Below are positions 8,825 through 17,877 of a stretch of DNA of 64,000 bases, in pieces (position 1 is the first letter of the stretch; every line of letters starts with the position of its first letter). Where the stretch lies: positions 62,001-126,000 of the forward strand of contig NZ_QGTG01000008.1 of NCBI RefSeq assembly GCF_003182155.1. Direction: 5' to 3'. The notes under the pieces were generated by a model, which was not told where the DNA came from, did no database searches, and saw only the letters and a list, made by a program, of their open reading frames with translations. The position numbers were made by a program, and so were the translations under genes. This DNA comes from Chitinophaga sp. S165 (GTDB taxonomy: Bacteria > Bacteroidota > Bacteroidia > Chitinophagales > Chitinophagaceae).

Positions 8825-9610
8825 TCAATATTGTTGGCAAAAAAGAATAAACTGTTCCAATAGTTGTCTGCTGGCATCCGGAACTTCCCACATTCCCATA
8901 TGCCCGGTGTCCTCAAAAATATGGATGCTGCTGATGCGTGGCATGGATACCTGTGGCAGGACATTCTGCATGGGTACGGCGTTATCGTCTTTACCTATTA
9001 CAAACAAAACGGGTACGGAAAGGGACGATAGTACAGCTGTCCTGTCAGGGCGTTGTATCATAGCCTCATAATAAGCCACCTGTGATGACTGTGGGCATTG
9101 CAAACACATCTGAATATACGACTCTATCTGTTCAGGATGTTGCTTTTTATAGGCAGGGCTGAACATATTAGGCATTGTCTGTTTCACAAAAGCTTCGTTC
9201 CCATACTTTTCAATCATATTGATGGATTTCCGGCGGGCTTCTTTTTTTTCCTCATTGTCCGGCGCGGCCGTAGAATGAAATAATCCCAATCCCTGTATCA
9301 GTGAAGGGTATTTCTCAGCCAGGGCCAGGGCCACATAGCCACCCATGGAATGGCCTATTATGACTGCTCTGGATATGCCTTCCGCTTTTAGAAGATCATT
9401 TATATATTCAGCCATGCTCTCCATGCTCAACGTGCCTGTTGCAGGCACATTGCCCGTACCGGGAAGGTCGGGTGCTATCACATAAAATTGTTCGCTTAAG
9501 GCATCCAGTTGTTCGCGCCAGATCTGGTTATTCTCAGAAAAACCATGTATCAGCACTACTGCCGGTTTGCTTTTTAGATCAGTATTTCGGGTCAAAGGTT
9601 TATTGGACAC
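8825..9610 (-). CDS. Alpha/beta-fold hydrolase
   Basis: 261 residues. The oxyanion-hole motif IHGF is at residues 21-24, the nucleophile elbow GHSMGG gives Ser88, the acid is Asp208 or Asp209 in VIGKDD, and His237 in DTGHMG completes the triad. No signal peptide, so cytoplasmic. It resembles small esterases and menaquinone-pathway or BioH-like hydrolases, but the substrate cannot be assigned. It sits 18 bp after lnt and 2 bp before the next gene in a tight leftward operon. Confidence 0.9.
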   Translation of the reverse strand: MSNKPLTRNTDLKSKPAVVLIHGFSENNQIWREQLDALSEQFYVIAPDLPGTGNVPATGTLSMESMAEYINDLLKAEGISRAVIIGHSMGGYVALALAEKYPSLIQGLGLFHSTAAPDNEEKKEARRKSINMIEKYGNEAFVKQTMPNMFSPAYKKQHPEQIESYIQMCLQCPQSSQVAYYEAMIQRPDRTAVLSSLSVPVLFVIGKDDNAVPMQNVLPQVSMPRISSIHIFEDTGHMGMWEVPDASRQLLEQFILFCQQY

Positions 9611-9628
9611 TGGAAAATAATTTTGGAA

Positions 9629-11242
9629 TCAGGAATTGGGCATGGAAGGCCTGAATTTCAGGTAAAAACTAAACAATATCATCACAATACAGAAAGCAAC
9701 CGCCGCTTTGGATATAAGATCCCCAAATCTTACATAGAACGTAAATGTATCGCCCGGTGTTACATTTGCTTCTATAACTCCTTCTTTCCAATATGGTAAT
9801 GGTTGCTGCAGCCTGCCCATAGGGTCAATGACACAGGAAATACCTGTGTTGGCGCTGCGGGCTACCCAGCGGCGGGTTTCAATAGCCCTGAGGCGCGCAT
9901 ATTGTACGTGCTGGCGGTGGCCTTCCGTATCGCCCCACCAGCCGTCGTTAGTAATGACAAACAGTAAGTTCGCCCCACGCCTTACATGTTCTGCTACAAA
10001 CTCACCGTATACGGATTCATAACAAATTGTCGGTAATACCTTTACGTGGGTACGGGTGTCTTCCAGCAGTTCAACGCCAGGTGTAAGACCATATCCCCCG
10101 GTTATACCGCCCATATCCAATGCCAGCTCTTTCATGAACGACATATAACGGGCGTAAGGAATTAGCTCTACACCCGGTACCAGTTTAGCTTTATGATAGA
10201 CCTGCACAGCATGAGATGTGTCAACCTGAATTGCGGAATTGAACGCATCGTACCTGAAGTTGCCGTCTTCTGAACTGCGGGCCATTTTAGGGGCTTCATC
10301 CGTTACATCATATCGTTTCAGGGTAGTAGCGCCGCTAACAATTGTTGCTTTGGGGTACCGCCTGAGGAACTGCCTGATCTGTTCTGTTTCATCTTCATAA
10401 GACAGCTTGTGTTCCCACACGCCATGTGTGAATAACGCAGTTTCCGGCCAGATAATATATGAAGTGTTACTGTCGGCTTTCTGAGCAGACAGGGATAGTA
10501 GTTTTTTCAGCTGGAGTTCCTCATTCTCTTCCGCAAACTTATCGTAAGGATCGATATTCGGCTGAACGACCACTATCCGTGCAGTGGTCCCTTCAGGCGC
10601 CTCGAAGTTGTATTGTACCAGCGAACTGAGTAACAGCGGAATAATAATAACCGCTGCCGGTTTCCAGGCAGTTTTCCACAAAAAAGTGGTCATTGCAACG
10701 GGGTATTGCTTGCGTTGCATCCAGGTGTGGTAGATCAGAATATTGGCGAGCAGTATCCATAGCGTACCGCCGCTCACGCCGGTATACTCATACCATTGTA
10801 TCCAGGAAGGATGCATGGCAAAGGCATTACCGAGACTAAGCCAGGGCCAGCTGAATTCCCAGTTGAGGTGGATGTATTCAAACGTTAACCAATATACTAT
10901 GAGCGCAAAATATCCGGCAGTCTGGCCTACCCGCACCCGTGTACGGTGATAGCCCAATAAGGGCACACTCATTACCAGGGTATTGATCAGGTTAGCGGCA
11001 AGACCGCTTGCCGGAACCGTAGTGTTGCCTACCCACCAGGTGGTGGCGACGTTCCAGAGGAATAAGGTCAGGAAGATACATCCAAAGTATTTACCACGAT
11101 GCGCTACAAGATCTGTTATCCGTAGCAAAGGGATAAATGCAATGAATATCAGGAAGGTAAGGGGAGAGGTTGGCCATGCGGCCCATAACAGCAATGCACC
11201 GGCAAGGCTTAGTAATATGGGTAACCAGCGGTTCATAGTCAA
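9629..11242 (-). CDS. lnt: Apolipoprotein N-acyltransferase
   Basis: Transfers a third acyl chain from phospholipid to the N-terminal cysteine of lipoproteins at the periplasmic face of the inner membrane. About six membrane segments fill residues 7-210. They are followed by a nitrilase-like domain with the catalytic triad Glu267 (IIWPETALF), Lys351 (YHKAKLVPG) and Cys407 (TICYESVYGEF). Length 537 is normal. First gene of a leftward operon with the hydrolase, the two T9SS surface proteins and the SDR. The start at 11242 gives MTMNRW; an ATG two codons on (11236) is equally possible. Confidence 0.95.
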   Translation of the reverse strand: MTMNRWLPILLSLAGALLLWAAWPTSPLTFLIFIAFIPLLRITDLVAHRGKYFGCIFLTLFLWNVATTWWVGNTTVPASGLAANLINTLVMSVPLLGYHRTRVRVGQTAGYFALIVYWLTFEYIHLNWEFSWPWLSLGNAFAMHPSWIQWYEYTGVSGGTLWILLANILIYHTWMQRKQYPVAMTTFLWKTAWKPAAVIIIPLLLSSLVQYNFEAPEGTTARIVVVQPNIDPYDKFAEENEELQLKKLLSLSAQKADSNTSYIIWPETALFTHGVWEHKLSYEDETEQIRQFLRRYPKATIVSGATTLKRYDVTDEAPKMARSSEDGNFRYDAFNSAIQVDTSHAVQVYHKAKLVPGVELIPYARYMSFMKELALDMGGITGGYGLTPGVELLEDTRTHVKVLPTICYESVYGEFVAEHVRRGANLLFVITNDGWWGDTEGHRQHVQYARLRAIETRRWVARSANTGISCVIDPMGRLQQPLPYWKEGVIEANVTPGDTFTFYVRFGDLISKAAVAFCIVMILFSFYLKFRPSMPNS

Positions 11243-11368
11243 TTCATTTTATAACCGGTTATCCATAGCAGATAGATAACCGTAATATTATTGTCTGATC
11301 GCCCTGTTGACGGACGAGAAAGGACGAATATAAAAGTAGTATGGGAAATAAATTATTAAATAATAATA

Positions 11369-11398
11369 AAAGCCTCCTGGCTTACGGCAGGAGGCTTT
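11369..11398 (-). terminator. Terminator downstream of guaB
   Basis: Perfect 11-bp stem AAAGCCTCCTG / CAGGAGGCTTT with an 8-base loop. On the minus strand it is followed by TTATTATTATTT, so it ends guaB transcription. It lies between guaB and lnt. Confidence 0.8.
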
Positions 11399-11515
11399 AT
11401 CATTATTTTACGATGATGATCAAACATCAATTATCTGTCAACTGTATACTGTAAATCATCAATCACTTCCGGTCATTATCGTTGTCAGATCATCATACAT
11501 TGTCAGCTGAAAAAA

Positions 11516-12988
11516 TTATCTGCTGTAATTTGGTGCTTCTTTAGTGATCACCACATCATGTGGGTGATTTTCCTTCTGAGTAGCAGGAGATATTTTGATG
11601 AACTGTGCAGCTTGCAGTGTTTTTACATCTTTGGAACCGGTGAGGCCCATACCTGCACGCAGACCACCTACAAATTGCTGGATCACCTCAGACAGTAAAC
11701 CTTTGTAAGGTACGCGGCCTACGATACCTTCCGGTACCAGTTTCTTAATATCGTCTTCTTCCTGGAAATAGCGGTCTTTACTACCTTCTACCATTGCTTC
11801 CAGTGAACCCATTCCACGATAGGATTTGAATTTACGGCCTTCGTAAATGATGGTTTCTCCGGGGCTTTCTTCCACACCTGCAAAGATGGAACCTGCCATG
11901 ATACTGGATGCACCTGCAGCCAGGGCTTTAACCATATCACCTGTGTAACGGATACCGCCATCTGCGATCACCGGTACACCTGTTTTCTTCAACGCTTCAG
12001 CAGCCAGCATTACAGCGGAAAGTTGAGGGAAACCAGCGCCTGTTACTACGCGGGTAGTACAGATGGAACCAGGTCCTACACCGACTTTTACAGCATCTGC
12101 ACCTGCATTTGCCAGTGCCAGTGCACCTTCGCCGGTAGCTACGTTACCAGCTATTACTTCGAGTTTCGGGAAAGCCTTTTTAAGTTTCTTGAGGCTGTTT
12201 ATTACAGCGATGGAATGACCATGTGAGCTATCCAGGCAAACCACATCCACACCTACATTGATCAGCGCCTGCGCCCTGTCCAGTACATCGGGAGTGATAC
12301 CGAGAGCAGCGCCTACTAACAAACGGCCGTAGGCGTCTTTTACAGCATTAGGATAGCTGGATACCTGCAGGATGTCCCTGTAAGTGATCAGTCCTACCAG
12401 TTTGCCGCTTTTGGCTACTACAGGAAGTTTCTCGATCTTATTCTGCTGAAGGATCTTTTCTGCTTTTTTCAGATCGGTTCCTTCCGGAGCAGTGATCAGG
12501 TTCTGTGATGTCATTACTTCACTTACCAGGCGTTTGTGATTTCTTTCAAAACGCAGGTCACGGTTAGTGAGAATACCTACCAGTTTACTTGCATCGTCTA
12601 CAATAGGAATGCCACCGATGCTGTTTTCCTTCATCAGGCGGAGCGCTTCTCCGATCGTAGCATTTGCATGCAGGGTAACCGGGTCGAGTATCAGGCCGTT
12701 TTCACTGCGCTTTACTTTTCTCACCAGTTCTGCCTGTTTTTCAATGCTCATATTTTTATGCAGAATACCAATGCCCCCCTGACGAGCCAGTGAAATGGCC
12801 AGGTTAGCTTCAGTAACAGTATCCATGGCAGCAGACACCATTGGTATGTTAAGGCGTATGTTTTTGGTAAGTTGCGTTGAGATGTTTACGTCTCTGGGTA
12901 GTACCTCAGAGTAGGCTGGAACCAGGAGTACGTCATCAAAGGTAAGTCCGTCCTCTACAAATTTCGGTTTTGATTTTCCGGCAGGCAT
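11516..12988 (-). CDS. guaB: IMP dehydrogenase
   Basis: Oxidises IMP to XMP with NAD+, the committed step of GTP synthesis, in the cytoplasm. 490 residues. The TIM barrel is interrupted by a tandem CBS pair at about residues 98-210. The catalytic loop GPGSICTTRVV gives Cys310, and the flap motif YRGMGSLEAM is present. A terminator follows at 11369-11398. A TACATTTG -7 element lies on the minus strand at 13032-13025, giving a leader of about 30 nt; no convincing -33 box is placed correctly, so the promoter is only half supported. Probably monocistronic. Confidence 0.97.
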   Translation of the reverse strand: MPAGKSKPKFVEDGLTFDDVLLVPAYSEVLPRDVNISTQLTKNIRLNIPMVSAAMDTVTEANLAISLARQGGIGILHKNMSIEKQAELVRKVKRSENGLILDPVTLHANATIGEALRLMKENSIGGIPIVDDASKLVGILTNRDLRFERNHKRLVSEVMTSQNLITAPEGTDLKKAEKILQQNKIEKLPVVAKSGKLVGLITYRDILQVSSYPNAVKDAYGRLLVGAALGITPDVLDRAQALINVGVDVVCLDSSHGHSIAVINSLKKLKKAFPKLEVIAGNVATGEGALALANAGADAVKVGVGPGSICTTRVVTGAGFPQLSAVMLAAEALKKTGVPVIADGGIRYTGDMVKALAAGASSIMAGSIFAGVEESPGETIIYEGRKFKSYRGMGSLEAMVEGSKDRYFQEEDDIKKLVPEGIVGRVPYKGLLSEVIQQFVGGLRAGMGLTGSKDVKTLQAAQFIKISPATQKENHPHDVVITKEAPNYSR

Positions 12989-13103
12989 GTTGCAACTATT
13001 TGTCAGTTATTAAATAATTGCACGCAAATGTACACCTATTTAGGCAAACAGAAAAATGTTACCGTATTAAGTGATGTGCAGATCAGCATAACCGTGTTAA
13101 GGA

Positions 13104-14213
13104 TCAATTAACCAGCTGGTATTTCTGTCCGGGTAAACCTCGCAGTACATGCTGCATTTCCAGTTTTAAAACAAGGGACGTTACCTGGCTGCCGGGCAAA
13201 TGGCTTTCCTGGCGGAGTTGATCTATATGTTTTTCATCATCGCCTGTGAAGAGTGTCACAATATGTTGCTCGGCTTCATTAAGGGTAACAAACAGTTCCC
13301 GCTGTGGGTCCCGTCGTATTTTGGGTGAATGGTCATTATCCCATCCCATTGTCTGTAAAACGTCGGCAGCGCACGTAATAAGCATTGCCCGGTTGGTCCT
13401 GATCAGTTCATTACAACCGGCAGCATGTGGATCACCTATCCGCCCCGGAATAGCGAAAACGTCTTTATTATAACTATTGGCTATATCAGCAGTGATGAGT
13501 GAGCCTCCTTTGATACCACTTTCTATTACAATGGTTGCATCGGCAATACCGGCCACAATACGGTTGCGCATTGGAAAATGCTGTTTATCGGGTTGAGTGT
13601 CACTGAAGTATTCTGTAAGTAATCCTCCGTTTTCAATCATGGACATAGCTGTTCCCTGATGCTGCGGAGGGTAGATGCGGTCCAGCCCATGCGCCAATAC
13701 GCCAATGGTAGGAATATTGTGCAGCAACGCTTGTCTGTGCGCAATGATGTCAACGCCGTAAGCCATACCGCTAACCACTATCACATTATGTGCAGCCAGC
13801 TCTTCCACCAATTTAGCGCATACCGTTTTTCCATATTCTCCCGGCGCTCTTGTACCCACAATACTGACGATCCTTCCTGCATTGAGATCAGCATTGCCTT
13901 TATAATACAGCATTACAGGACTATCAGCGCAATGTTTCAATCGTTGCGGATATGACGGACTGGTATAAAAGACAGGCTGTATTTCATGTTGCTCCATGAA
14001 GGCGATCTCATTATCTACCCGTTCATAGTCGCGGAATTGCCGGATAGCAGCAGCTCTTACAACACCAATATCAGGAATGCTCTCAAGCTCATGCTTGTCA
14101 GCTTCAAACACAGCACTGGCTGTACGGAAATGTGCGAGCAGCTTTTTGGCGACAATATCTCCTATCTGTGGAATTTGTGTGAGGGCCATCTGGTGGCGTA
14201 ATTCCTCCTGCAT
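13104..14213 (-). CDS. dprA: DNA-processing protein DprA
   Basis: Binds incoming single-stranded DNA and loads RecA during natural transformation. I choose the ATG at 14213 (MQEELRHQMALTQIP), giving 369 residues; longer starts at 14237 or 14270 would run into the divergent acid phosphatase gene. The N-terminus has helix-hairpin-helix-like repeats (IPQIGD, IPDIGV). The Rossmann-like core carries SIVGTRAPGEYG, VVSGMAYGVD, GVLAHGLDRIYPP, FPMRNRIVAG and ESGIKGGSL. The C-terminus is a winged-helix DpIII-type domain. Its start is about 55 bp from the divergent gene on the other strand. Confidence 0.95.
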   Translation of the reverse strand: MQEELRHQMALTQIPQIGDIVAKKLLAHFRTASAVFEADKHELESIPDIGVVRAAAIRQFRDYERVDNEIAFMEQHEIQPVFYTSPSYPQRLKHCADSPVMLYYKGNADLNAGRIVSIVGTRAPGEYGKTVCAKLVEELAAHNVIVVSGMAYGVDIIAHRQALLHNIPTIGVLAHGLDRIYPPQHQGTAMSMIENGGLLTEYFSDTQPDKQHFPMRNRIVAGIADATIVIESGIKGGSLITADIANSYNKDVFAIPGRIGDPHAAGCNELIRTNRAMLITCAADVLQTMGWDNDHSPKIRRDPQRELFVTLNEAEQHIVTLFTGDDEKHIDQLRQESHLPGSQVTSLVLKLEMQHVLRGLPGQKYQLVN

Positions 14214-14268
14214 AATGCTTATTTTTGCGGTTAACATATCTAAGATAAAACATCTTCCGTTTCCTCCC

Positions 14269-15084
14269 ATGCGCTACAAAAATATTTTACTCACATGTGC
14301 ATTGCTTACAGGTATGATTGCCTGTAAGACATCGCAGTTACCTGCTCCGCAGGCATCTTCGCCGACCGTTCTGCAACCTTATGGCCCTGCCTGGGCGGCG
14401 CTCTGGCAGCAGAAAGCAGCTGAATATAAAGCCTTGTGTTTTCAGGCTTATAACATTGCAAGGATAAGACTGGATGAAAGCTTGTCTCAACCTGCTACAT
14501 TGCCGCTCGCTATCGTCACAGACATAGATGAGACAGTGCTGGATAACAGTCCGTATACAGTACATACCGCTTTGAAAGGAGAGGGGTATGCAGAAAAGAC
14601 CTGGATGGAGTGGACGGCCAAAGCCATTGCTGATACGGTTCCCGGCGCATTGTCCTTTCTGCAGTATGCCGCTTCAAAAGGTGTACATGTCTTTTACATC
14701 ACTAACCGCGCAGAGACAGAACGTATAGCAACATTACAGAATCTTCAACGCTGGCATTTCCCTGATGCTGATAATGAACATCTGTTGTTGAAAACCACAA
14801 CTTCCGGTAAGGAAAGCCGCCGCCAGCAGGTAGCGCAGACGCATAAGATCGTTTTATTAATGGGGGATAACCTAAGTGACTTCGCAGTCATCTTCGATAA
14901 ACAACCTGTCGATAAACGCGGGCAGATTACTATACAATCAGCTGCCGATTTCGGTAACCGTTTTATTGTATTACCTAATCCCATGTACGGTGATTGGTTA
15001 CCTGCGATGTTCGAGTATAATTATAAGCGTACGCCGGCAGAAATGGATTCGTTACTGAAAGGGGCGTTAAAAGATTATAAATAA
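14269..15084 (+). CDS. HAD IIIB acid phosphatase, lipoprotein e(P4) family
   Basis: 271 residues. The start at 14269 gives a signal sequence ending MIAC with Cys19 as probable lipidation site; an upstream frame extension lies inside dprA and is ignored. The HAD motif DIDETVLDNS (nucleophile Asp85, acid Asp87) and later motifs ITNRAE and LMGDNLSDF identify the class-C, P4-type nonspecific acid phosphatase/5'-nucleotidase, which works outside the inner membrane and in Haemophilus salvages NAD/NMN; the substrate here is not known. A TATTTTTG -7 element lies at 14220-14227. Divergent from dprA and convergent with the PorE-like gene. Confidence 0.92.
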   Translation: MRYKNILLTCALLTGMIACKTSQLPAPQASSPTVLQPYGPAWAALWQQKAAEYKALCFQAYNIARIRLDESLSQPATLPLAIVTDIDETVLDNSPYTVHTALKGEGYAEKTWMEWTAKAIADTVPGALSFLQYAASKGVHVFYITNRAETERIATLQNLQRWHFPDADNEHLLLKTTTSGKESRRQQVAQTHKIVLLMGDNLSDFAVIFDKQPVDKRGQITIQSAADFGNRFIVLPNPMYGDWLPAMFEYNYKRTPAEMDSLLKGALKDYK

Positions 15085-15088
15085 AAAA

Positions 15089-15131
15089 GATCAGGAATTA
15101 ATGTGGCAATTACCTGCATTAATTCCTGATC
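15089..15131 (-). terminator. Terminator of PorE-like gene
   Basis: Perfect 15-bp stem (15089-15103 with 15117-15131, GATCAGGAATTAATG and its complement), loop 13. On the minus strand TTTTTTATTTATAA follows, so it primarily ends the leftward PorE-like transcript, and it may act in both directions between the two convergent genes. Confidence 0.8.
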
Positions 15132-15157
15132 TCTGATATCTGAAAGTATTTTCTTCG

Positions 15158-17053
15158 TTACAATTTCAGGATCTTAAACTCCGTCCTTCTGTTCGCAGCC
15201 CTTCCGCCCGGAGTATTATTCTCCGCAACAGGTTGCGTCTCTCCATAACCTTTGGCCTGCAGCCTTTCAGCCGGTATACCCTTATCTACAAGGTATTTCA
15301 CTACGGCTTGTGCACGGCGTTCCGACAGGATCATGTTGTCCTTATCCATACCGATGTTATCTGTATGCCCGCTGATCTCAGTGATCAGGGTCGGGTTCTC
15401 CTGCATTAACGCTAACAGTTTGTTCAACTCTACTTCTGAACCCGGCTTGAGTGTAAATTGTCTGGTATCAAAGAAGATGTTGTACAATACCATTACAGCA
15501 CTTGTATCCAATGGCACCAGCGGAATGTCTCTCACAAACATTGAATCGCTCGGCATATTCTTAAGAGAAAAATTATCTGAATAGAACAGATAGCCTTTAC
15601 GGTTTACATTGAAGGCATAGTCTTTACCAGTTGGTAATGGCACCATATAGTTGCCTACTCTGTCAGTACGAACAGTGGCAGCTATTTTTCCTGTTTCCAG
15701 GTCAAACAGTTCAACATTACCGATCAGTCTGCGTTTTGTCTTCGCATCGTACACATAACCTCTTACAAACAGTGTTCTCATCGGACGTGCTTCCGGATAC
15801 AGCTCAAAGCTGTAAATATCAAGCGCTCCGCGGCTATCAGATCTATCCGACGCGAAATAAGCAGTTTTACCATCTGCTGCAACAACGAGACTTGCATCTT
15901 CGTCGGCAGTGTTGATAGGATAACCCAGATTTACTGCGGGTCCCCAGCTACCATCAGGCTGACGGCGTGAAAAGAAGATATCCATATCACCAAAGCCCGG
16001 ATGGCCGTTAGAAGCAAAATACAGGGTCTGATTGTCCGGATGTATGAAAGGAGTGGCTTCACGGCCAGATGTATTGATATTGGAATCCAGTCTTTCCGGG
16101 TATCCCCATTTACCATTAGCTTGCAACCTGCTCATGAAGATCTCAGAGCCTGCGTCCGGCGTTTCACGGGCAAAGTACAGGGTCTGTTTATCTGCAGATA
16201 AACTTGGTTGTGAATCCCAGTCGCGCGTATTGATAGGAGAGCCCATGTTCATTGGTTCCACCCACAATCCTTCTTCTGTCCTGATAGAGTAGTAGATGTC
16301 ACAGCTTCCTCTTCCACCCGGGAAGTTGCAGCCGGTGAACACCAGCATATTCCCATCCTGGGAGATGTTTTGTCCTCCTTCATTGTTGGATGTATTTACC
16401 GGTGAGCCGAAGCTATAGGCTGGCATCCAGCCCAGGCTATCATCTTTTTCAGACACATAAAAATCTTCATTCTTATTGTTCACACGACGGGTAAAGACAA
16501 GCGTACGGCCATCAATGGTCAGGGACGGGAAATATTCAGGGTCCTTAGTATTAATACTGTCCCCCATATTACGCGGCTTGAACGGCACTGGCTTGGAAGC
16601 TGCTTTGGCAGCGAATTCATAGGCTTTCTCAAGCGCTTCGGCCCTGGGATTTTTTGCCTTGTTAGTCTGATTGAACAACTTAACGGTAGCCAGTGCCTCG
16701 CTGAAACGTCCTTCACCGGCCAATGCTTTAGCGTAAGGCAGCATAGCTGGTCTGGTGGATGGACTATCAAGTCTTTTCAGTATTTCGTAGTTAGTGATGG
16801 CTTCCTTGTACATCTTCATTTCCGCATACGTGATGGTCATCTGCCCGTAAGCGTCTGTGAATCCCGGTTCCTGCCGCACAGCATCTTTCAGCAGATCAAT
16901 AGCGTCTGTCATACGGTATTCCCTTACCGCCATCTGAGCATCATCAAAACTTTTCTGCGCTTTCTTTTTTGCATTCTCATATGTTATGACCTGGGCGCTC
17001 AGTTCCAGACATAGCAAAATGCAACTGCTCATCAATAGGAGGACTCTATTCAT
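15158..17053 (-). CDS. PorE-like OmpA family protein (TPR, propeller, CRD, OmpA)
   Basis: 631 residues with a signal peptide (residues 1-20, ending LSAQ). Domain order is TPR (about 25-140), WD40/PD40-type beta-propeller (about 160-400, repeats such as PSLTIDGRTLVFTR, PSLSADKQTLYFAR), a carboxypeptidase-regulatory-like domain (about 425-500, VRGYVYDAKTKRRLIGNVEL) and a C-terminal OmpA peptidoglycan-binding domain (about 520-631; ISGHTDNIG, LSERRAQAVVKYL). This is the architecture of PorE, the periplasmic peptidoglycan-binding component of the T9SS outer membrane complex in Porphyromonas; Bacteroidota often carry paralogs of this layout, so orthology is likely but not proven. A TACATTTG -7 element lies at 17101-17094. 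The terminator at 15089-15131 closes the unit. Confidence 0.9.
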   Translation of the reverse strand: MNRVLLLMSSCILLCLELSAQVITYENAKKKAQKSFDDAQMAVREYRMTDAIDLLKDAVRQEPGFTDAYGQMTITYAEMKMYKEAITNYEILKRLDSPSTRPAMLPYAKALAGEGRFSEALATVKLFNQTNKAKNPRAEALEKAYEFAAKAASKPVPFKPRNMGDSINTKDPEYFPSLTIDGRTLVFTRRVNNKNEDFYVSEKDDSLGWMPAYSFGSPVNTSNNEGGQNISQDGNMLVFTGCNFPGGRGSCDIYYSIRTEEGLWVEPMNMGSPINTRDWDSQPSLSADKQTLYFARETPDAGSEIFMSRLQANGKWGYPERLDSNINTSGREATPFIHPDNQTLYFASNGHPGFGDMDIFFSRRQPDGSWGPAVNLGYPINTADEDASLVVAADGKTAYFASDRSDSRGALDIYSFELYPEARPMRTLFVRGYVYDAKTKRRLIGNVELFDLETGKIAATVRTDRVGNYMVPLPTGKDYAFNVNRKGYLFYSDNFSLKNMPSDSMFVRDIPLVPLDTSAVMVLYNIFFDTRQFTLKPGSEVELNKLLALMQENPTLITEISGHTDNIGMDKDNMILSERRAQAVVKYLVDKGIPAERLQAKGYGETQPVAENNTPGGRAANRRTEFKILKL

Positions 17054-17130
17054 AACTTAGATTGGCTTGGCCGCCAATATATGAAAAAAACCACAAATGT
17101 AATGTGATAAAGTGATGTAGGGTCGTGGCT

Positions 17131-17760
17131 TTAAGGTACGTTAATGTACTTATGCACCTGCAAAGAGAGCTGCCACTTGGGATTTTCCTTTATGTAGTCA
17201 ATGATCAGAGGAGTGATCTGGGCAGCACGGTCCCATTCCGGCTGCAGGTAGAGTTTGCAATGAGGGCCTGCCAGTGCTGCGTATTGTTCAGCCCAGGCGA
17301 AATCACTTTTGTTGAAGATCACCACTTTCAGTTCGTGGGCCACGCTGCATATCTCCGGAAGAGGGGCCTTGAACTTTTTAGGGGAGAGTGTGATCCAGTC
17401 CCAGTTACCACTTAGAGGGGATGAACCGGAAGTCTCCATATGTGTACGGAAACCTTCCTTGTGCAGGGCAGCTGTCAGGGCATCCAGGTTGTGCATAAGG
17501 GGCTCGCCACCTGTGATCACTGCAATACGGCCTGGGTGTACTGCTGCATCCTGTACGAGGGTATCAATAGCAAGCAGCGGATGACGGGAGGCATCCCAGC
17601 TATCTTTCACGTCACACCAATGACAACCTACATCACATCCGCCCAGACGTATAAAATACGCAGCCTGACCCTGGTAGTTTCCTTCACCCTGCAGGGTGTA
17701 GAAACGTTCCATTACAGGAAGCTGAAGAGATGTTGCGATATCGGCTGTTATTGTTGACAT
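17131..17760 (-). CDS. queE: 7-carboxy-7-deazaguanine synthase
   Basis: Radical SAM enzyme that ring-contracts 6-carboxy-tetrahydropterin to 7-carboxy-7-deazaguanine, a queuosine precursor. 209 residues. The cluster motif GGCDVGCHWCDVK places Cys42, Cys46 and Cys49 in the CX3CX2C spacing, preceded by the FYTLQGEG substrate motif. GGEPL is near residue 84. A TAACTTTG element lies at 17772-17765 on the minus strand, only 4 bases before the ATG. tgt, which uses the end of this pathway, lies 12 kb away. Confidence 0.95.
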   Translation of the reverse strand: MSTITADIATSLQLPVMERFYTLQGEGNYQGQAAYFIRLGGCDVGCHWCDVKDSWDASRHPLLAIDTLVQDAAVHPGRIAVITGGEPLMHNLDALTAALHKEGFRTHMETSGSSPLSGNWDWITLSPKKFKAPLPEICSVAHELKVVIFNKSDFAWAEQYAALAGPHCKLYLQPEWDRAAQITPLIIDYIKENPKWQLSLQVHKYINVP

Positions 17761-17818
17761 TTTACAAAGTTACGTAAATGGGAGAGATCCTTTCGTTTCA
17801 TCCCCCGGAAATGCAGAA

Positions 17819-17862
17819 CGCTTAACACTTTATAGGCTGTGAGGCATACAAAGTGTTAAGCG
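17819..17862 (-). terminator. Hairpin downstream of folD
   Basis: Perfect 13-bp stem (CGCTTAACACTTT at 17819-17831 with its complement at 17850-17862) and an 18-base loop between folD and queE. There is no strong T run on either strand, so it may be a weak terminator or an RNA processing/stability element. Confidence 0.5.
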
Positions 17863-17877
17863 TTTTACAGGATATTT

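Noticed and set aside
8734..8964. 76-codon minus-strand frame at the hydrolase/surface protein junction
   Set aside because: It is an alternative frame across two real genes on the same strand.
14077..14268. 5' extension of the acid phosphatase gene
   Set aside because: The extension lies inside dprA and lacks signal-peptide character; the lipoprotein signal begins at 14269.
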